64,000 nucleotides of DNA from Methylobacterium planeticum (GCF_008806345.1 NZ_VZZJ01000004.1:1-64000); one strand, 5' to 3'. Positions 25,377 through 35,955 are shown, counted from the first letter of the stretch. Made by a program: numbers and translations. The notes: generated by a model from the sequence alone, not told the origin.

Positions 25377-26687
25377 TCAGGAGTTCCGGAAGATGCGCTG
25401 GGCGGCGCGCTCGGCGTTGCGAATCGCGCCCTTTACATCCTCGCGACCCGTGCAGTGGCTCGCGAACATGTCCACCACGACGAAATCGGCGAGAACCGCG
25501 GCGATGCGCTCGCTCACCGGCGCGAGGCCGCCGGCCGCCAGGGACCGCTGTCCCGCCTGCGCGAAGACGGCGTTCTTCGGGTCGTTCGTCCAGATCGGGT
25601 TCGCCGGATAGTTCGCCAGCGGCGCGGCGAGGTAGCCCTGCGCCGCCTCGAGCCAGGGATTGTAGTTCGCGGCCTCCATCATGAAGGCCATGAAGGCCTT
25701 ACAGGCGTTCGGAGCCTTGGTGTACTTGTAGGCCAGGATCGGGAAGGCGAGCTGGAACTCGGTCGGCTTGCCGACGGGCCCGATCGGCCAGACCGCGTGG
25801 TCCATGTCGGCCGCGATCTGCGGGTTGTCCTTCTTGGCCGCAGCGTAGATCGAGATGCCGTTGTTGGTCAGGTACAGGTCGCCAGAGAGGAAGGCCTTGT
25901 TGTTCGAGGAATCGTTCCAGGACACCGTGCCCGGCACGAAGGTCTCGTAGAGCGACTTCACGTATTCCAGCGCCTTGGCCGTCTCCGGGGAGTTGATGAC
26001 GATCTTCTCGTTGGCGTCGACGAGGTTGCCGCCATGCGACCACAGCGCCCAGTGGCACCAGGTGTTGCCGTCGCCCGTGGCGTGGCCGAGGGCGAAGCCC
26101 GCCGGGGTATTGTTCTTCTTCAAGCCCCGGCACAGCTCGAGAAAGCCGGCCGTGTCGGTGGGAAACGCGTCGAAGCCGGCCTTCTTCAGCGCCGAAATGC
26201 GGTAGTTGAGGTATCCGCCATTGAAGGCGACGGGAAGCGCGATCCACTTGCCCTTAACCTTGCCGTAGGCCTCCGCCGACGGAAACCAGGGCCCGTACTT
26301 CTTGGCGACCGCCTCGGCCACGTCCTCGACCGGGAGGCATTTGTCGGGAAACAGGGCCGGGAAGGAGAACAGGCCCCAGACCATGTCGGGGCCCTGGCCG
26401 GTATTGGCCGCCACCGAAGCTTTGGGCTGGATGTCGTCGTAGGATTCGTTGGTGATCGTCATCTTCACGCCGGTGGCCTGCGTGAAGGCATCGACGAGCC
26501 TCATGAAGGCCTCGTCCTCGGCCGGCACGAAGCGCTTCCACCGCAGCAGCGCGAGGCTGGCACCGGGCTCCGGCTTCCACGCGGCACTCTGCGCCCAGGC
26601 CTTGGCGAAGCCGGCAAGGTCGCCGCAGGCGGCGAGGCTGGTCGCGGCAGCACCCGCGAGGAGGGAACGACGATCGAGGACGGGCAT
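25377..26687 (-). CDS. ABC importer extracellular solute-binding protein (family 1)
   Basis: A 436-residue periplasmic binding protein. The leader (LDRRSLLAGAAATSLAACG) has a twin-arginine and a possible lipobox-like L-A-A-C, so it may be Tat-exported and/or a lipoprotein. The mature part has the CUT1 pattern: F-x-x-x-T-G-V-K, a G-Q-G-P-D-M-V-W hinge, A-L-P-V-A-F-N-G-G-Y-L-N-Y, and F-x-x-G-x-x-A-M-type replaced by LSGDLYLTNNG. The start at 26687 begins the signal; the frame is open further upstream but without a leader. It supplies ligand to the MalF/MalG-type permeases. Confidence 0.9.
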   Translation of the reverse strand: MPVLDRRSLLAGAAATSLAACGDLAGFAKAWAQSAAWKPEPGASLALLRWKRFVPAEDEAFMRLVDAFTQATGVKMTITNESYDDIQPKASVAANTGQGPDMVWGLFSFPALFPDKCLPVEDVAEAVAKKYGPWFPSAEAYGKVKGKWIALPVAFNGGYLNYRISALKKAGFDAFPTDTAGFLELCRGLKKNNTPAGFALGHATGDGNTWCHWALWSHGGNLVDANEKIVINSPETAKALEYVKSLYETFVPGTVSWNDSSNNKAFLSGDLYLTNNGISIYAAAKKDNPQIAADMDHAVWPIGPVGKPTEFQLAFPILAYKYTKAPNACKAFMAFMMEAANYNPWLEAAQGYLAAPLANYPANPIWTNDPKNAVFAQAGQRSLAAGGLAPVSERIAAVLADFVVVDMFASHCTGREDVKGAIRNAERAAQRIFRNS

Positions 26688-26760
26688 CGTGTGAGGACTC
26701 CTAGGGCTGTTTCCTCGTGACAGGGACTTCGGGTGTCCCGTTTCCGGGCGAACCGGTTCG

Positions 26761-27834
<1,074 letters not shown>

Positions 27835-28098
27835 GCTTCCTCCTGAACCGGGCAGCTCTGGCGGCCGCTCCAACCCGAGCAGTACAATCGAGCGCGCGGG
27901 GGAAAGCAAGTCGAAGCGGATACCGTTTCCCGCCTCGGTCGAAAGGATCACGCGGCTTGTCACGACGCGTCGCGGCCGCCGCCGTGGGGACGCGCGCGGC
28001 TTGAGCGGTCACGCCTCCCCTTCGGCGTCGACGATGCTAAGCTCGGTGCCGCTCGGCCTCGACGCCGATGCGGAGCAGAACCGAGGGAGGATCCGGCG

Positions 28099-29025
28099 AT
28101 GACCACCGCCCAACGCCCCTATCGCGGCGTCTTCCCCGTGGCGCCCACCGTCTTCGACGCGGCCGGCGCGCTGGACCTTCATGGTCAGCGCAGGGCGATC
28201 GACTTCATGATCGATGCCGGCGCCGAGGGCCTGTGCATCCTCGCGAACTTCTCCGAGCAGTTCGCCCTATCGGACGTCGAGCGCGACACGGTGATGGACA
28301 CCGTGCTGGACCACGTGGCGGGCCGCGTGCCCGTGATCGTCACGACGACGCATTTCGCGACGCGCATCTGTGCCGAGCGCTCGCGACGGGCGCAGGCGGC
28401 CGGCGCGGCCATGGTGATGGTGATGCCGCCCTATCACGGCGCCACGATCCGCGTCCCCGATCTCGGCATCTACGACTTCTTCCGCGCCGTCTCCGACGCA
28501 ATCGCGATCCCGATCATGATCCAGGACGCGCCGGTGGCCGGCACGCCCCTGTCGCCGGCCCTGCTCGCCCGCATGGCGCGGGAGATCGAGAACGTCGCCT
28601 ACTTCAAGATCGAGACCGCGGGGGCCGCCGGGAAGCTGCGCGCGCTGATCGCCCTCGGCGGGGCGGCGGTCGAGGGGCCCTGGGACGGGGAGGAGGCCAT
28701 CACGCTGATGGCCGACCTCGATGCGGGCGCCACCGGCTCGATGACCGGCGGAGCCTATCCGGACGGCATCCGGCAGATCACCGACGCCTACGCGGCCGGC
28801 CGCCGCGAGGACGCGATGGACGCCTACGCGCGCTGGCTGCCGCTGATCAACTACGAGAACCGGCAATGCGGGCTCCTGGCCTGCAAGGCCCTGATGCGGG
28901 CGGGCGGCGTCATCGCGCACGAGACTGCGCGGCTGCCGGTCCAGCCCATGGATCCCGAGACCCGCGCCGGCCTCATCGAGATCGCGCGTCGGCTCGACCC
29001 GCTCGTCCTGAGCTGGAGCCGATGA
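28099..29025 (+). CDS. DapA-superfamily sugar-acid dehydratase/aldolase
   Basis: A 308-residue class I aldolase-fold enzyme. The Schiff-base lysine lies in VAYFKIE (about residue 174). The tyrosine motif of true dihydrodipicolinate synthase/sialate lyase is replaced by MIQDAPVAGT, so the enzyme is not DapA itself. This pattern and GVFPVAPTVFD, ILANFSEQFALSD and EGPWDGEEAITL recall 2-keto-3-deoxy-sugar-acid dehydratases such as the L-2-keto-3-deoxyarabonate dehydratase of Azospirillum. That assignment is from memory of motifs and is moderate. GGGAGGA precedes the ATG. It is divergent from the ABC importer and forms a two-gene unit with the FAD oxidase ten bases on. Confidence 0.8.
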   Translation: MTTAQRPYRGVFPVAPTVFDAAGALDLHGQRRAIDFMIDAGAEGLCILANFSEQFALSDVERDTVMDTVLDHVAGRVPVIVTTTHFATRICAERSRRAQAAGAAMVMVMPPYHGATIRVPDLGIYDFFRAVSDAIAIPIMIQDAPVAGTPLSPALLARMAREIENVAYFKIETAGAAGKLRALIALGGAAVEGPWDGEEAITLMADLDAGATGSMTGGAYPDGIRQITDAYAAGRREDAMDAYARWLPLINYENRQCGLLACKALMRAGGVIAHETARLPVQPMDPETRAGLIEIARRLDPLVLSWSR

Positions 29026-29035
29026 GGAGCCCGAG

Positions 29036-30421
29036 ATGTCATCGACCGATCCGATTGCCGCCGATCTCCTCCTCGAACGCCTCGCCGCGATCGTCGGACC
29101 CTCCGGCCTCGTGACCGGCGACGAGCTGCGCGCCAGGCCGGCGAGCTGGACACGTCCGGCGGAGCCCTGCACGGCGCTGGCGCTGGTCCGCCCCCGCGAC
29201 ACCGCCGAGACGCGGGCGGTCATGGCGGCCTGCGCCGCCGCGGGCCGCTCGGTGATCCCCCGCGGTGGCGCCACAGGCCTCGTCGACGGCACCCTGGCCA
29301 CGCCCGAGGATATCACCCTCTCGACCGAGCGGATGACGGGCATCGAACCGGTGGATGCGCTCGGGATGACCGTGATCGCGGGCGCCGGCGCGACCATCGC
29401 GGCCGTCCAGCACGCCGCGGCGGAATGCAACCTGTTCTTCCCCCTCGATCTCGGCGCGCGCGGTTCAGCGACGGTCGGCGGGACGATCTCGACCAATGCC
29501 GGCGGCCTGCGCGTCCTGCGCTACGGCATGATGCGCGACATGGTGCTGGGCCTCGAAGCCGTGCTCGCCGACGGCAGCGTCGTCTCCTCGATGCGCCCGC
29601 TGATCAAGAACAACACCGGGCTCGACCTGAAGCAGCTCTTCGTCGGCACGGAGGGCACGCTCGGCCTCGTCACGCGCGCGGTGCTGCGCCTTCGGCCGGA
29701 GCCCGCCGGCCACGTCACGGCCCTGATCGCCTGCCCGGGGCCCGATGACGGGGCGCGGGTGCTGCGCGCCGCCCAGAGCGCCTTCCAGGGACGGGTCTCG
29801 TCGTTCGAGGGCCTGTGGCCGGACTTCTACCGCCTGATGACGGCGCCCGGCCGCACGAGCCCTCCGCTCCCGCACGGCTCCCCCTTCTACGCACTCGTCG
29901 AGGTCGAGTGCGTGCCGGCGGAATCCGACCGCTTCCTCGCTCTGCTCGACGACCTCATGGGTGCGGGCACGGTGCTCGACGCGGCGGTCGCCGCATCCGA
30001 GGAGCAGCGCCGGGCGATGTGGCGCATCCGCGATCAGGTCGAGCACCTGAACGCGGACGGGCTGCATCGCGCCTTCGACGTCAGCCTGCCGCTCGCGGCG
30101 ATGGATAGCTACGTGCGCGGGGCGCTGGAGCGGATGTCGGCGATCCCGGGCTGTCGCGCGGTCGTGTACGGCCACATCGGCGACAACAACCTGCACTGGA
30201 ACACGACCCGTCTTGACGCGAACGCCAACGCCGCCATCGACGCGGCGATCTACGAGCCTCTCGCGGCGCTCTCGGGCTCCGTCTCGGCCGAGCACGGCAT
30301 CGGCCTCGAGAAGCGCGCCAAACTCGCGCTGTCGCGCTCGGCGGAGGAGATCGCCACGATGCGCCTCGTCAAGCGCGCCCTCGATCCCCAGAACCGTCTG
30401 AACCCGGGCAAGATCTTCTGA
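29036..30421 (+). CDS. GlcD-like FAD-linked oxidase
   Basis: A 461-residue VAO-type flavoprotein. The FAD-binding domain shows PRGGATGLVDG, LDLGARGSATVGGTISTNAGG and RYGMMRDMVLGLEAVLADG, and the C-terminal cap has the metal-binding YGHIGDNNLH and late SAEHGIGLEKR. These are diagnostic for D-lactate/D-2-hydroxyglutarate/glycolate (GlcD) dehydrogenases. It would oxidise a 2-hydroxy acid at the expense of the electron-transfer chain. It follows the DapA-like gene by ten bases, so a joint role in breakdown of an imported sugar acid is likely. Confidence 0.88.
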   Translation: MSSTDPIAADLLLERLAAIVGPSGLVTGDELRARPASWTRPAEPCTALALVRPRDTAETRAVMAACAAAGRSVIPRGGATGLVDGTLATPEDITLSTERMTGIEPVDALGMTVIAGAGATIAAVQHAAAECNLFFPLDLGARGSATVGGTISTNAGGLRVLRYGMMRDMVLGLEAVLADGSVVSSMRPLIKNNTGLDLKQLFVGTEGTLGLVTRAVLRLRPEPAGHVTALIACPGPDDGARVLRAAQSAFQGRVSSFEGLWPDFYRLMTAPGRTSPPLPHGSPFYALVEVECVPAESDRFLALLDDLMGAGTVLDAAVAASEEQRRAMWRIRDQVEHLNADGLHRAFDVSLPLAAMDSYVRGALERMSAIPGCRAVVYGHIGDNNLHWNTTRLDANANAAIDAAIYEPLAALSGSVSAEHGIGLEKRAKLALSRSAEEIATMRLVKRALDPQNRLNPGKIF

Positions 30422-30428
30422 GGGATCG

Positions 30429-30446
30429 CCCGCCCGGGGCGGGTTC
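30429..30446. terminator. Possible bidirectional terminator
   Basis: CCCGCC (30429-30434) pairs with GGCGGG (30438-30443), three-base loop, followed by TT. It lies in the 89-base gap between two convergent genes, a natural place for a shared terminator. Confidence 0.35.
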
Positions 30447-30510
30447 GTATCGAGAGGTGCGGCGCAGATCGGGCGGCCCCCGACCGGAGCCGACCCGCTC
30501 CGGGGAGGCC

Positions 30511-31440
30511 TCAGAACGCGACGTTGTCGCCGCCTTTCAGGTCCAGGATCTCGCGCGCCTCGTCGGGCGTCGCCACGGACAGTCCGAGCCCCTCGATGAT
30601 GGCCCGCACCCGCCGCACCTGCGCGGCGTTGCTCTCGGCGAATTTGCCCGGACCGTCCCACAGGCTGTCCTCGAGCCCGACCCGGACGTTGCCCCCCATC
30701 GCGGCCGCCATCGCGGCGATGTTCATCTGGTTGCGGCCCGCGCCGAGGACCGACCAGCGATACTGATCGCCGAAAAGCCGGTCGGCCGTGCGCTTCATGT
30801 GCATCACGTCGTCGGGATGCGCCCCGATGCCGCCCTGCAGGCCGAACACGGTCTGGATGAACAGCGGCGCCTTCACGAGGCCGCGGTCGAAAAAGTACTT
30901 GAGATTGTAGAGATGCGCCGTGTCGTAGCATTCGAACTCGAAGCGCGTTCCGTTGGGGCCGCAGGTCGCGAGGATGTGCTCGATCTGGCCGAAGGAGTTG
31001 CGGAAGATGATGTCCTTGTTGCCGAGGTAATCGCGCTCCCATTGATGCTTCAGATCCTTGAAGCGATCGAGCATGCCGAACAACCCGAAGTTCATCGAGC
31101 CGAGATTGAGGGAGGCGACTTCCGGCTGGAAGGTCGCGGCCGGGCGAACCCGCTCCTCGATCGACATGGTGGGCGCGCCGCCGGTGGTGAGGTTCACGAC
31201 GCAGCCAGAGCGCTGCTTGATGATCGGCAGGAACCGCGCGAAGGCCTCCGGGGTCTGGTCCGGTTGGCCGGTCTCGGGGTCCCGGGCGTGGAGATGGACG
31301 ATGGCCGCCCCGGCCTCGGCCGCTCCGATCGCCGCGTCGGCGATCTCTTCCGGCGTCACCGGAAGGTAGGGCGACATGCTGGGCGTGTGGATCGCTCCCG
31401 TCACCGCGCAGGTGATGATGACCTTCGGCTGTGCTGCCAT
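30511..31440 (-). CDS. BKACE family beta-keto acid cleavage enzyme (DUF849)
   Basis: A 309-residue member of the same family as the gene at 6578 but of another subtype. Metal residues His49/His51 (VHLHARD) and Glu257 (RVGLEDS) are present, with LTTGGAP and S-x-N-x-G-S-x-N-F in the substrate region. It resembles the longer Kce/dehydrocarnitine-cleavage group. It lies two bases after a 3-hydroxyacyl-CoA-dehydrogenase-like gene, the pairing used to convert a 3-hydroxy acid (for example L-carnitine) to a 3-keto acid and then to acetoacetate plus an acyl-CoA. The start at 31440 has AAGGGA upstream. It is last of a leftward operon that begins with an ABC importer. Confidence 0.9.
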   Translation of the reverse strand: MAAQPKVIITCAVTGAIHTPSMSPYLPVTPEEIADAAIGAAEAGAAIVHLHARDPETGQPDQTPEAFARFLPIIKQRSGCVVNLTTGGAPTMSIEERVRPAATFQPEVASLNLGSMNFGLFGMLDRFKDLKHQWERDYLGNKDIIFRNSFGQIEHILATCGPNGTRFEFECYDTAHLYNLKYFFDRGLVKAPLFIQTVFGLQGGIGAHPDDVMHMKRTADRLFGDQYRWSVLGAGRNQMNIAAMAAAMGGNVRVGLEDSLWDGPGKFAESNAAQVRRVRAIIEGLGLSVATPDEAREILDLKGGDNVAF

Positions 31441-31442
31441 GC

Positions 31443-32366
31443 TCAGTCCCTTTGCGTGTCCTTGTGCGCGCGAAGCGCCGCGAGCCGTGCGTCCCGGCGG
31501 CGCATGCGGGCGGGGAGATCGGCGGGGGCTCGCCACTGGGCGAGGATCGCCTCGGTGGCGGGCGCCTCGTAGACCGCCGGCGAAGCCGGATCGGCCGCGA
31601 GCCGCTTGTAGAAGCCGGTGTAGCGCGCGCAGTAATCGGCGATGCCGCCCGGCGCGTTCAGTTCGATGGTCTCGAACGGGCCCATGAAGCTCCAGCGCAG
31701 GCCGAGCCCGTCCGCGACCGTCCTGTCGAGATCCTGCGGGGTTACGTAGCCCTCGGAGGCGAGGCGGAAGGCCTCCGCCAGAAGTGCCCCCTGCAGCCGG
31801 TTCAGGATGAAGCCCTCGATCTCCTTGATCACCGTGATCGGAACCTGCCCGATCTGCTCGTAGACCGTCCGCGCCCGGGCCAGCGCCTCGGCCGCCGTCC
31901 AGGGCGCGCCAGAGATCTCGACCAGAGGGATCAGGTGCGGCGGGTTCACCGGGTGGCCGATCAGGCAGCGCCCCCGGCCGGGCAGGTCCTGCGTGAACAG
32001 CGAGCAGCGGATCGCCGAGGAGGAGGAGGCGATCACGACGCCATCGGGCGTCAGCGCATCGAGCTCGTCGAAGAGGGCGCGCTTGATATCGAGCCGCTCC
32101 GGCCCGTTCTCCTGCACGAAGGCGGCGCCGTCGAGACAGGCGACGAGGTCGTCGACGGCCCGGATCCGACCCGCCGCACCGGCCGGATCCGGGCAGAGGC
32201 CGTGCGCGGCGAGGTTGTCCAGACCCTCCGCGCAGAGCGGCACCGCGGCCCGCGCGATGCCGGATGCCGCGTCGCAGAGGCGCACGTTCCAGCCCGCGCG
32301 GGCGAAGATCATGGCCCAGGCCCGACCGATCAGGCCCGCACCGACGATGGCGACGGATTCGCTCAC
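31443..32366 (-). CDS. 3-hydroxyacyl-CoA/L-carnitine dehydrogenase-like enzyme
   Basis: A 307-residue NAD-dependent dehydrogenase. The Rossmann fold begins at once (VAIVGAGLIGRAWA), followed by QENGPERLDIKRALF, S-S-S-S-A-I and the catalytic-His region G-H-P-V-N-P-P-H-L-I-P-L-V-E. These features match the L-carnitine/L-gulonate dehydrogenase branch of the family rather than fatty-acid FadB. Its product, a 3-keto acid, is the substrate class of the BKACE enzyme encoded two bases downstream. It lies 133 bases after the Liv fusion gene. Confidence 0.88.
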   Translation of the reverse strand: MSESVAIVGAGLIGRAWAMIFARAGWNVRLCDAASGIARAAVPLCAEGLDNLAAHGLCPDPAGAAGRIRAVDDLVACLDGAAFVQENGPERLDIKRALFDELDALTPDGVVIASSSSAIRCSLFTQDLPGRGRCLIGHPVNPPHLIPLVEISGAPWTAAEALARARTVYEQIGQVPITVIKEIEGFILNRLQGALLAEAFRLASEGYVTPQDLDRTVADGLGLRWSFMGPFETIELNAPGGIADYCARYTGFYKRLAADPASPAVYEAPATEAILAQWRAPADLPARMRRRDARLAALRAHKDTQRD

Positions 32367-32499
32367 GATGGCCTCATGCTGCGGGAGGCGCGCGTCCGGT
32401 CCGCGATCTCACCGCGCGTCGCCGCGCGGCGCGGATGCAGGGGCGTGTCGCGGCGAGGCGGGCGGATCGAAAACCCTGAGAATCGTTGCTCGGATCGCC

Positions 32500-35058
32500 T
32501 CACAGCCAGAGCACCTTCTGACGCAGCGCCCGATCCTCGCGCAGCAGCCGCGATTCTCCGGTCCATTGCACCGCCCCGCGCTCGAGCGCGACGGTCCGGT
32601 CCGACAGCGCCAGGGCGAGATCGAGGTGATGGTCGACGATGATGATCGCGATCTCGCGGCGCAGGCGGTCGAAGGCCTCGAACAACTCCTCCGTGACGGC
32701 CGGCGACAGGCCCTCGAACGGCTCGTCGAGGAGGAGGAGGCGGGTATCGCCCGACAGCGCGCGGGCCACTGCCACCATCTGCTGCTCTCCGCCCGAGAGC
32801 CGTGCGGCGTCGACGCTCCATCGCTGCTTCAGGCGGGGGAAGAATTCGAGGACCCTCTCCTCGTCCCAGTGCACGCCCGCACCGGTCAGGCGACGCAGAC
32901 GGCCGAGGCCGAGGTTCTCGGCGACGCTCATGCCGGAGAACAGCGCGCGCCCCTGGGGAACGTAGCCGATCCCGAGCCTTGCGATCCGGTCGGGCGTCAG
33001 CCCCGCGATGTCCTGGCCTTCCAGCACGATGCGGCCGCTCGCGGGCGGTGCGGTGCCGATCAGGGTTTTGAGGAGCGTCGACTTGCCGGCGCCGTTGCGC
33101 CCGAGCAGCGCCACCACCTCGCCGCCGCGCAGGGTCAGGTCGACGGCGTTGAGGATGTGCGATTTACCGTAATAGGTGTCGACCGCGCTCATGGTCAGCA
33201 GGTCGTTCGCCGCGACCGCGCTCGCGCGGGGCTTGGCCGCGATCGCCGCCGTCCCGGAGCCGAGATAGACCGCCTGCACCTTGGCGTCGTCGCGGGCATC
33301 CGCCACGGATCCGTCGACCAGCACCGCGCCGTCGGCCATCACGGTGACGCGGTCGGCGAGGCGGAAGACGCGGTCGATATCGTGTTCCACGAGGAGCACC
33401 GGGATATCGGCGGAGAGCGCCTTTATCAGGTCGCCCACGCGCTCGCGCTCGGCTGCGGCGAGGCCGGCGAGGGGTTCGTCGAGGAGGAGGACGCGGGGAC
33501 GCGTGGCGAGGGCGAGCCCCATGTCGAGGAGCCGCTGGCCGCCGTAGGAGAGGCTGCCGGCCTCCGCCCGCTCGATGCCGGCAAGGCCGGTCCAGCGCAG
33601 CAGCTCGGCGGTATCGTCGGTGATCTCGCGGATCGCGAGGGCGTCCCGCCACGGACTGAAATGGCCGGGGTGGCGGGCCTGCACGGCAAGCCGCACGTTC
33701 TCCGCCACCGAAAGACCCGGGAACAGGTTGGTGATCTGGAACGAGCGTCCGAGGCCGGCCCGGGTGATCGCATGCGGCTCCAGGCCGCCGATCGCGCGGC
33801 CGTCGAGGAGAATCTGGCCGGAATCCGGGCGGAACATGCCCGAGAGCAGGTTGAAGGCCGTGGTCTTGCCGGCCCCGTTCGGACCGATCAGCGCGTGCAG
33901 CGTTCGGTCGGCCACCGCGAACGAGACGCCGCGCACCGCCGCCACGGCTCCGAAGGCCTTGCGGATGTCCTGCGCCACGAGGACGGGTCCCGCGCTGCGC
34001 GCTTCGGCGATGAAGCGGGCCGGGACCCGGCCGGAAGCGCCGACGCGGCGGGCCGCCATCGCGGCCGCCTCGGTGGGGACGCGGCGGAACGGCCGCGTCA
34101 GCCGCGCCCCGATCCCGACGAGGCCGTCGGGCGAGAACACGATGAAGGCAACGAAGAGAAGGCCGAACCAGAGCAGCCAGTCGCCGGTATAGATCGACAG
34201 GAATTCGCGGAAGAGGATGTAGAACAGGGCGCCGATCGCCGGTCCCAGGAACGACCGCATGCCGCCGATCACCGTCATGGCGAGCAATTCGCCCGAGAAG
34301 GCGATGGAGATTGGATCGGCCGAGGTGAATCGGTGGTTGAAGGCGGCCAGCGCACCCGCGAGCCCCGTGATGGTCGCCGAGAGCACGAAGGCCGCGAGCT
34401 TGTATCGGTTCGTCGCGTAGCCGAGGAAGCCGGCGCGCTGCTCGTTCTCGCGGATCGCCACCAGCACCGTGCCCATCGGCGAACGGCGGAGGCGCCACAG
34501 GGCGAGCAGGACCAGGACGGCGATGGCCGACACCGCCGCGTAGAGCGCGACCGGATCGTCGAGGACGGCCCAGCGGTGGATGCCGCCGATGCCGTTCTCG
34601 CCGCCCGTCAGGTCCGTCCAGCGAAACGCGATGGCGTAGAGCATCGCGGTGAAGGCCAGGGTGAGCAGCGAGAAGTAGACGCCGCGTCGCCGCAGGATCA
34701 GGCTTCCGGCGACGAGCGCCGCGAGCCCCGTGAGGACGAGGGCGCCGAGCAGCGGCAGGGCCATGTCGCCGGGCAGCAGCCGCGTCTGGAGGATCGCCAC
34801 CGCGTAGGCCCCGATGCCGAACCAGGCCCCGTGGCCGAACGAGACGAGCCCCGCCCAGCCGACGAGGATGTTGAGGCCGAGCACCGCGAGGCCGAAGATC
34901 ACCACATCCGTGGCGGTGATCATGGTGAGGCCGATCGCGTCGAGGCCGAAGGGCAGCACGACGAGGGCCGCGAGGGCCGCCCAGAGCTGGCGCACCTCGC
35001 GCAGGATCAGGCGGCGCTGCGGCGCGACGAGCGGAAGCGTCTCGGCGGTTCCGGACAT
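32500..35058 (-). CDS. LivM-LivG-LivF triple-fusion ABC transporter
   Basis: A single 852-residue protein joins three normally separate parts of a branched-chain amino acid-type importer. Residues about 1-330 are a LivM permease (VGWAGLVSFGHGAWFGIGAYA, RENEQRAGFLGY). Residues about 355-595 are a LivG ATPase (Walker A GPNGAGKTT, signature LSYGGQ, Walker B VLLLDEPLAGL). Residues about 620-852 are a LivF ATPase (Walker A GRNGAGKST, signature LSGGEQQMVA, Walker B LLLLDEPFEGL). There is no stop or frame change between them. The ATG at 35058 has GGAGAGG upstream; a GTG at 35076 is the alternative. It follows livH closely and must work with that permease and the Tat-type binding protein. Confidence 0.92.
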   Translation of the reverse strand: MSGTAETLPLVAPQRRLILREVRQLWAALAALVVLPFGLDAIGLTMITATDVVIFGLAVLGLNILVGWAGLVSFGHGAWFGIGAYAVAILQTRLLPGDMALPLLGALVLTGLAALVAGSLILRRRGVYFSLLTLAFTAMLYAIAFRWTDLTGGENGIGGIHRWAVLDDPVALYAAVSAIAVLVLLALWRLRRSPMGTVLVAIRENEQRAGFLGYATNRYKLAAFVLSATITGLAGALAAFNHRFTSADPISIAFSGELLAMTVIGGMRSFLGPAIGALFYILFREFLSIYTGDWLLWFGLLFVAFIVFSPDGLVGIGARLTRPFRRVPTEAAAMAARRVGASGRVPARFIAEARSAGPVLVAQDIRKAFGAVAAVRGVSFAVADRTLHALIGPNGAGKTTAFNLLSGMFRPDSGQILLDGRAIGGLEPHAITRAGLGRSFQITNLFPGLSVAENVRLAVQARHPGHFSPWRDALAIREITDDTAELLRWTGLAGIERAEAGSLSYGGQRLLDMGLALATRPRVLLLDEPLAGLAAAERERVGDLIKALSADIPVLLVEHDIDRVFRLADRVTVMADGAVLVDGSVADARDDAKVQAVYLGSGTAAIAAKPRASAVAANDLLTMSAVDTYYGKSHILNAVDLTLRGGEVVALLGRNGAGKSTLLKTLIGTAPPASGRIVLEGQDIAGLTPDRIARLGIGYVPQGRALFSGMSVAENLGLGRLRRLTGAGVHWDEERVLEFFPRLKQRWSVDAARLSGGEQQMVAVARALSGDTRLLLLDEPFEGLSPAVTEELFEAFDRLRREIAIIIVDHHLDLALALSDRTVALERGAVQWTGESRLLREDRALRQKVLWL

Positions 35059-35072
35059 GGGCCCCTCTCCGC

Positions 35073-35948
35073 TCACTCGAACCTGGCGATGTGCTCGCCG
35101 AAGAGCCCGCGGGGGCGGGCGAGCAGCACCAGCACCATCAGCGCGTAGACGGCGGCCTCGGTCGCCGGCGGGTAGGCGTAGGCCGTGAGACCCCGGAGGA
35201 CGCCGACGATGAGGGCGGCGAGCACGACGCCCCAGAACGAGCCGAGCCCGCCGATCACCACCACCACGAAGGCGAAGGTCAGGATCTCGGCTCCCATGGC
35301 CGGCTGCACGCCGGTGACCGGCGCCATCATGGTCCCGGCGAGCGCCGCGAGCCCGACCGCGATGGTGACGACCGCGGCCATGTAGGGCCGCAGCGAGATG
35401 CCGAGTGCCGCCACCATGTCGGGGTTCTGCACGCCCGCGCGGACGACGCGGCCGAAGCTCGTTCGGGTCAGGAGCAGCCAGAGACCGCCGACGCAGGCCA
35501 GCGCCACGACGAGGATCGCGAGCCTGTAGCGCGAGTAGATCAGGTCGCCGACGAAGACCTGTCCGCGCAGCCAGCTCGGAATCGCGAAGGGCAGCGGCGC
35601 CGCCCCGAAGGCCATGCGCAGCCCCTGCTCCGCGACCATCGCGAGGCCGAAGGTCAGGAGCAGACCGAGCGTCGGGTCGTCGCGGTAGAAGCGCCGGAGC
35701 AGGAACCGCTCGATGACGAGGCCGAGCAGCGCGACCGCGAGGGGCGAGGCGATGAGAGCCCCGCCGAAACCGATCCGCGGCGTCAGCGCGACCGCCAGGT
35801 AGGCGCCGATGGCGTAGAAGGCGCCGTGCGCGAGGTTGACGATCCCGCCGAGGCTGAAGATCAGCGACAGGCCGAGCGCGATCAGCAGATATTGCACGCC
35901 GATCAACAGGCCGTTGAGCACCTGTTCCAGGATGAAGGCGAGCTGCAC
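35073..35948 (-). CDS. Branched-chain-type ABC permease, LivH class
   Basis: A 291-residue inner-membrane permease of LivH type, with L-N-G-L-L-I-G-V-Q-Y-L-L-I-A-L-G, the N-L-A-H-G-A-F-Y-A-I-G loop, G-L-A-M-V-A-E and VIGGLGSFWGVVLAA, and about eight hydrophobic segments. The start is GTG at 35948, seven bases after the binding-protein stop, with GAGG just before it; a longer frame upstream is not coding. It forms the heteromeric channel with the LivM part of the fusion protein. Confidence 0.9.
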   Translation of the reverse strand: MQLAFILEQVLNGLLIGVQYLLIALGLSLIFSLGGIVNLAHGAFYAIGAYLAVALTPRIGFGGALIASPLAVALLGLVIERFLLRRFYRDDPTLGLLLTFGLAMVAEQGLRMAFGAAPLPFAIPSWLRGQVFVGDLIYSRYRLAILVVALACVGGLWLLLTRTSFGRVVRAGVQNPDMVAALGISLRPYMAAVVTIAVGLAALAGTMMAPVTGVQPAMGAEILTFAFVVVVIGGLGSFWGVVLAALIVGVLRGLTAYAYPPATEAAVYALMVLVLLARPRGLFGEHIARFE

Positions 35949-35955
35949 GGGTGCC

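Noticed and set aside
31993..35148. A plus-strand open frame of over 1000 codons
   Set aside because: It is antisense to the LivMGF fusion and two other well-supported genes. Its translation is Arg/Glu/Gln/Asp-rich without any domain, as expected for the complement of GC-rich coding DNA.
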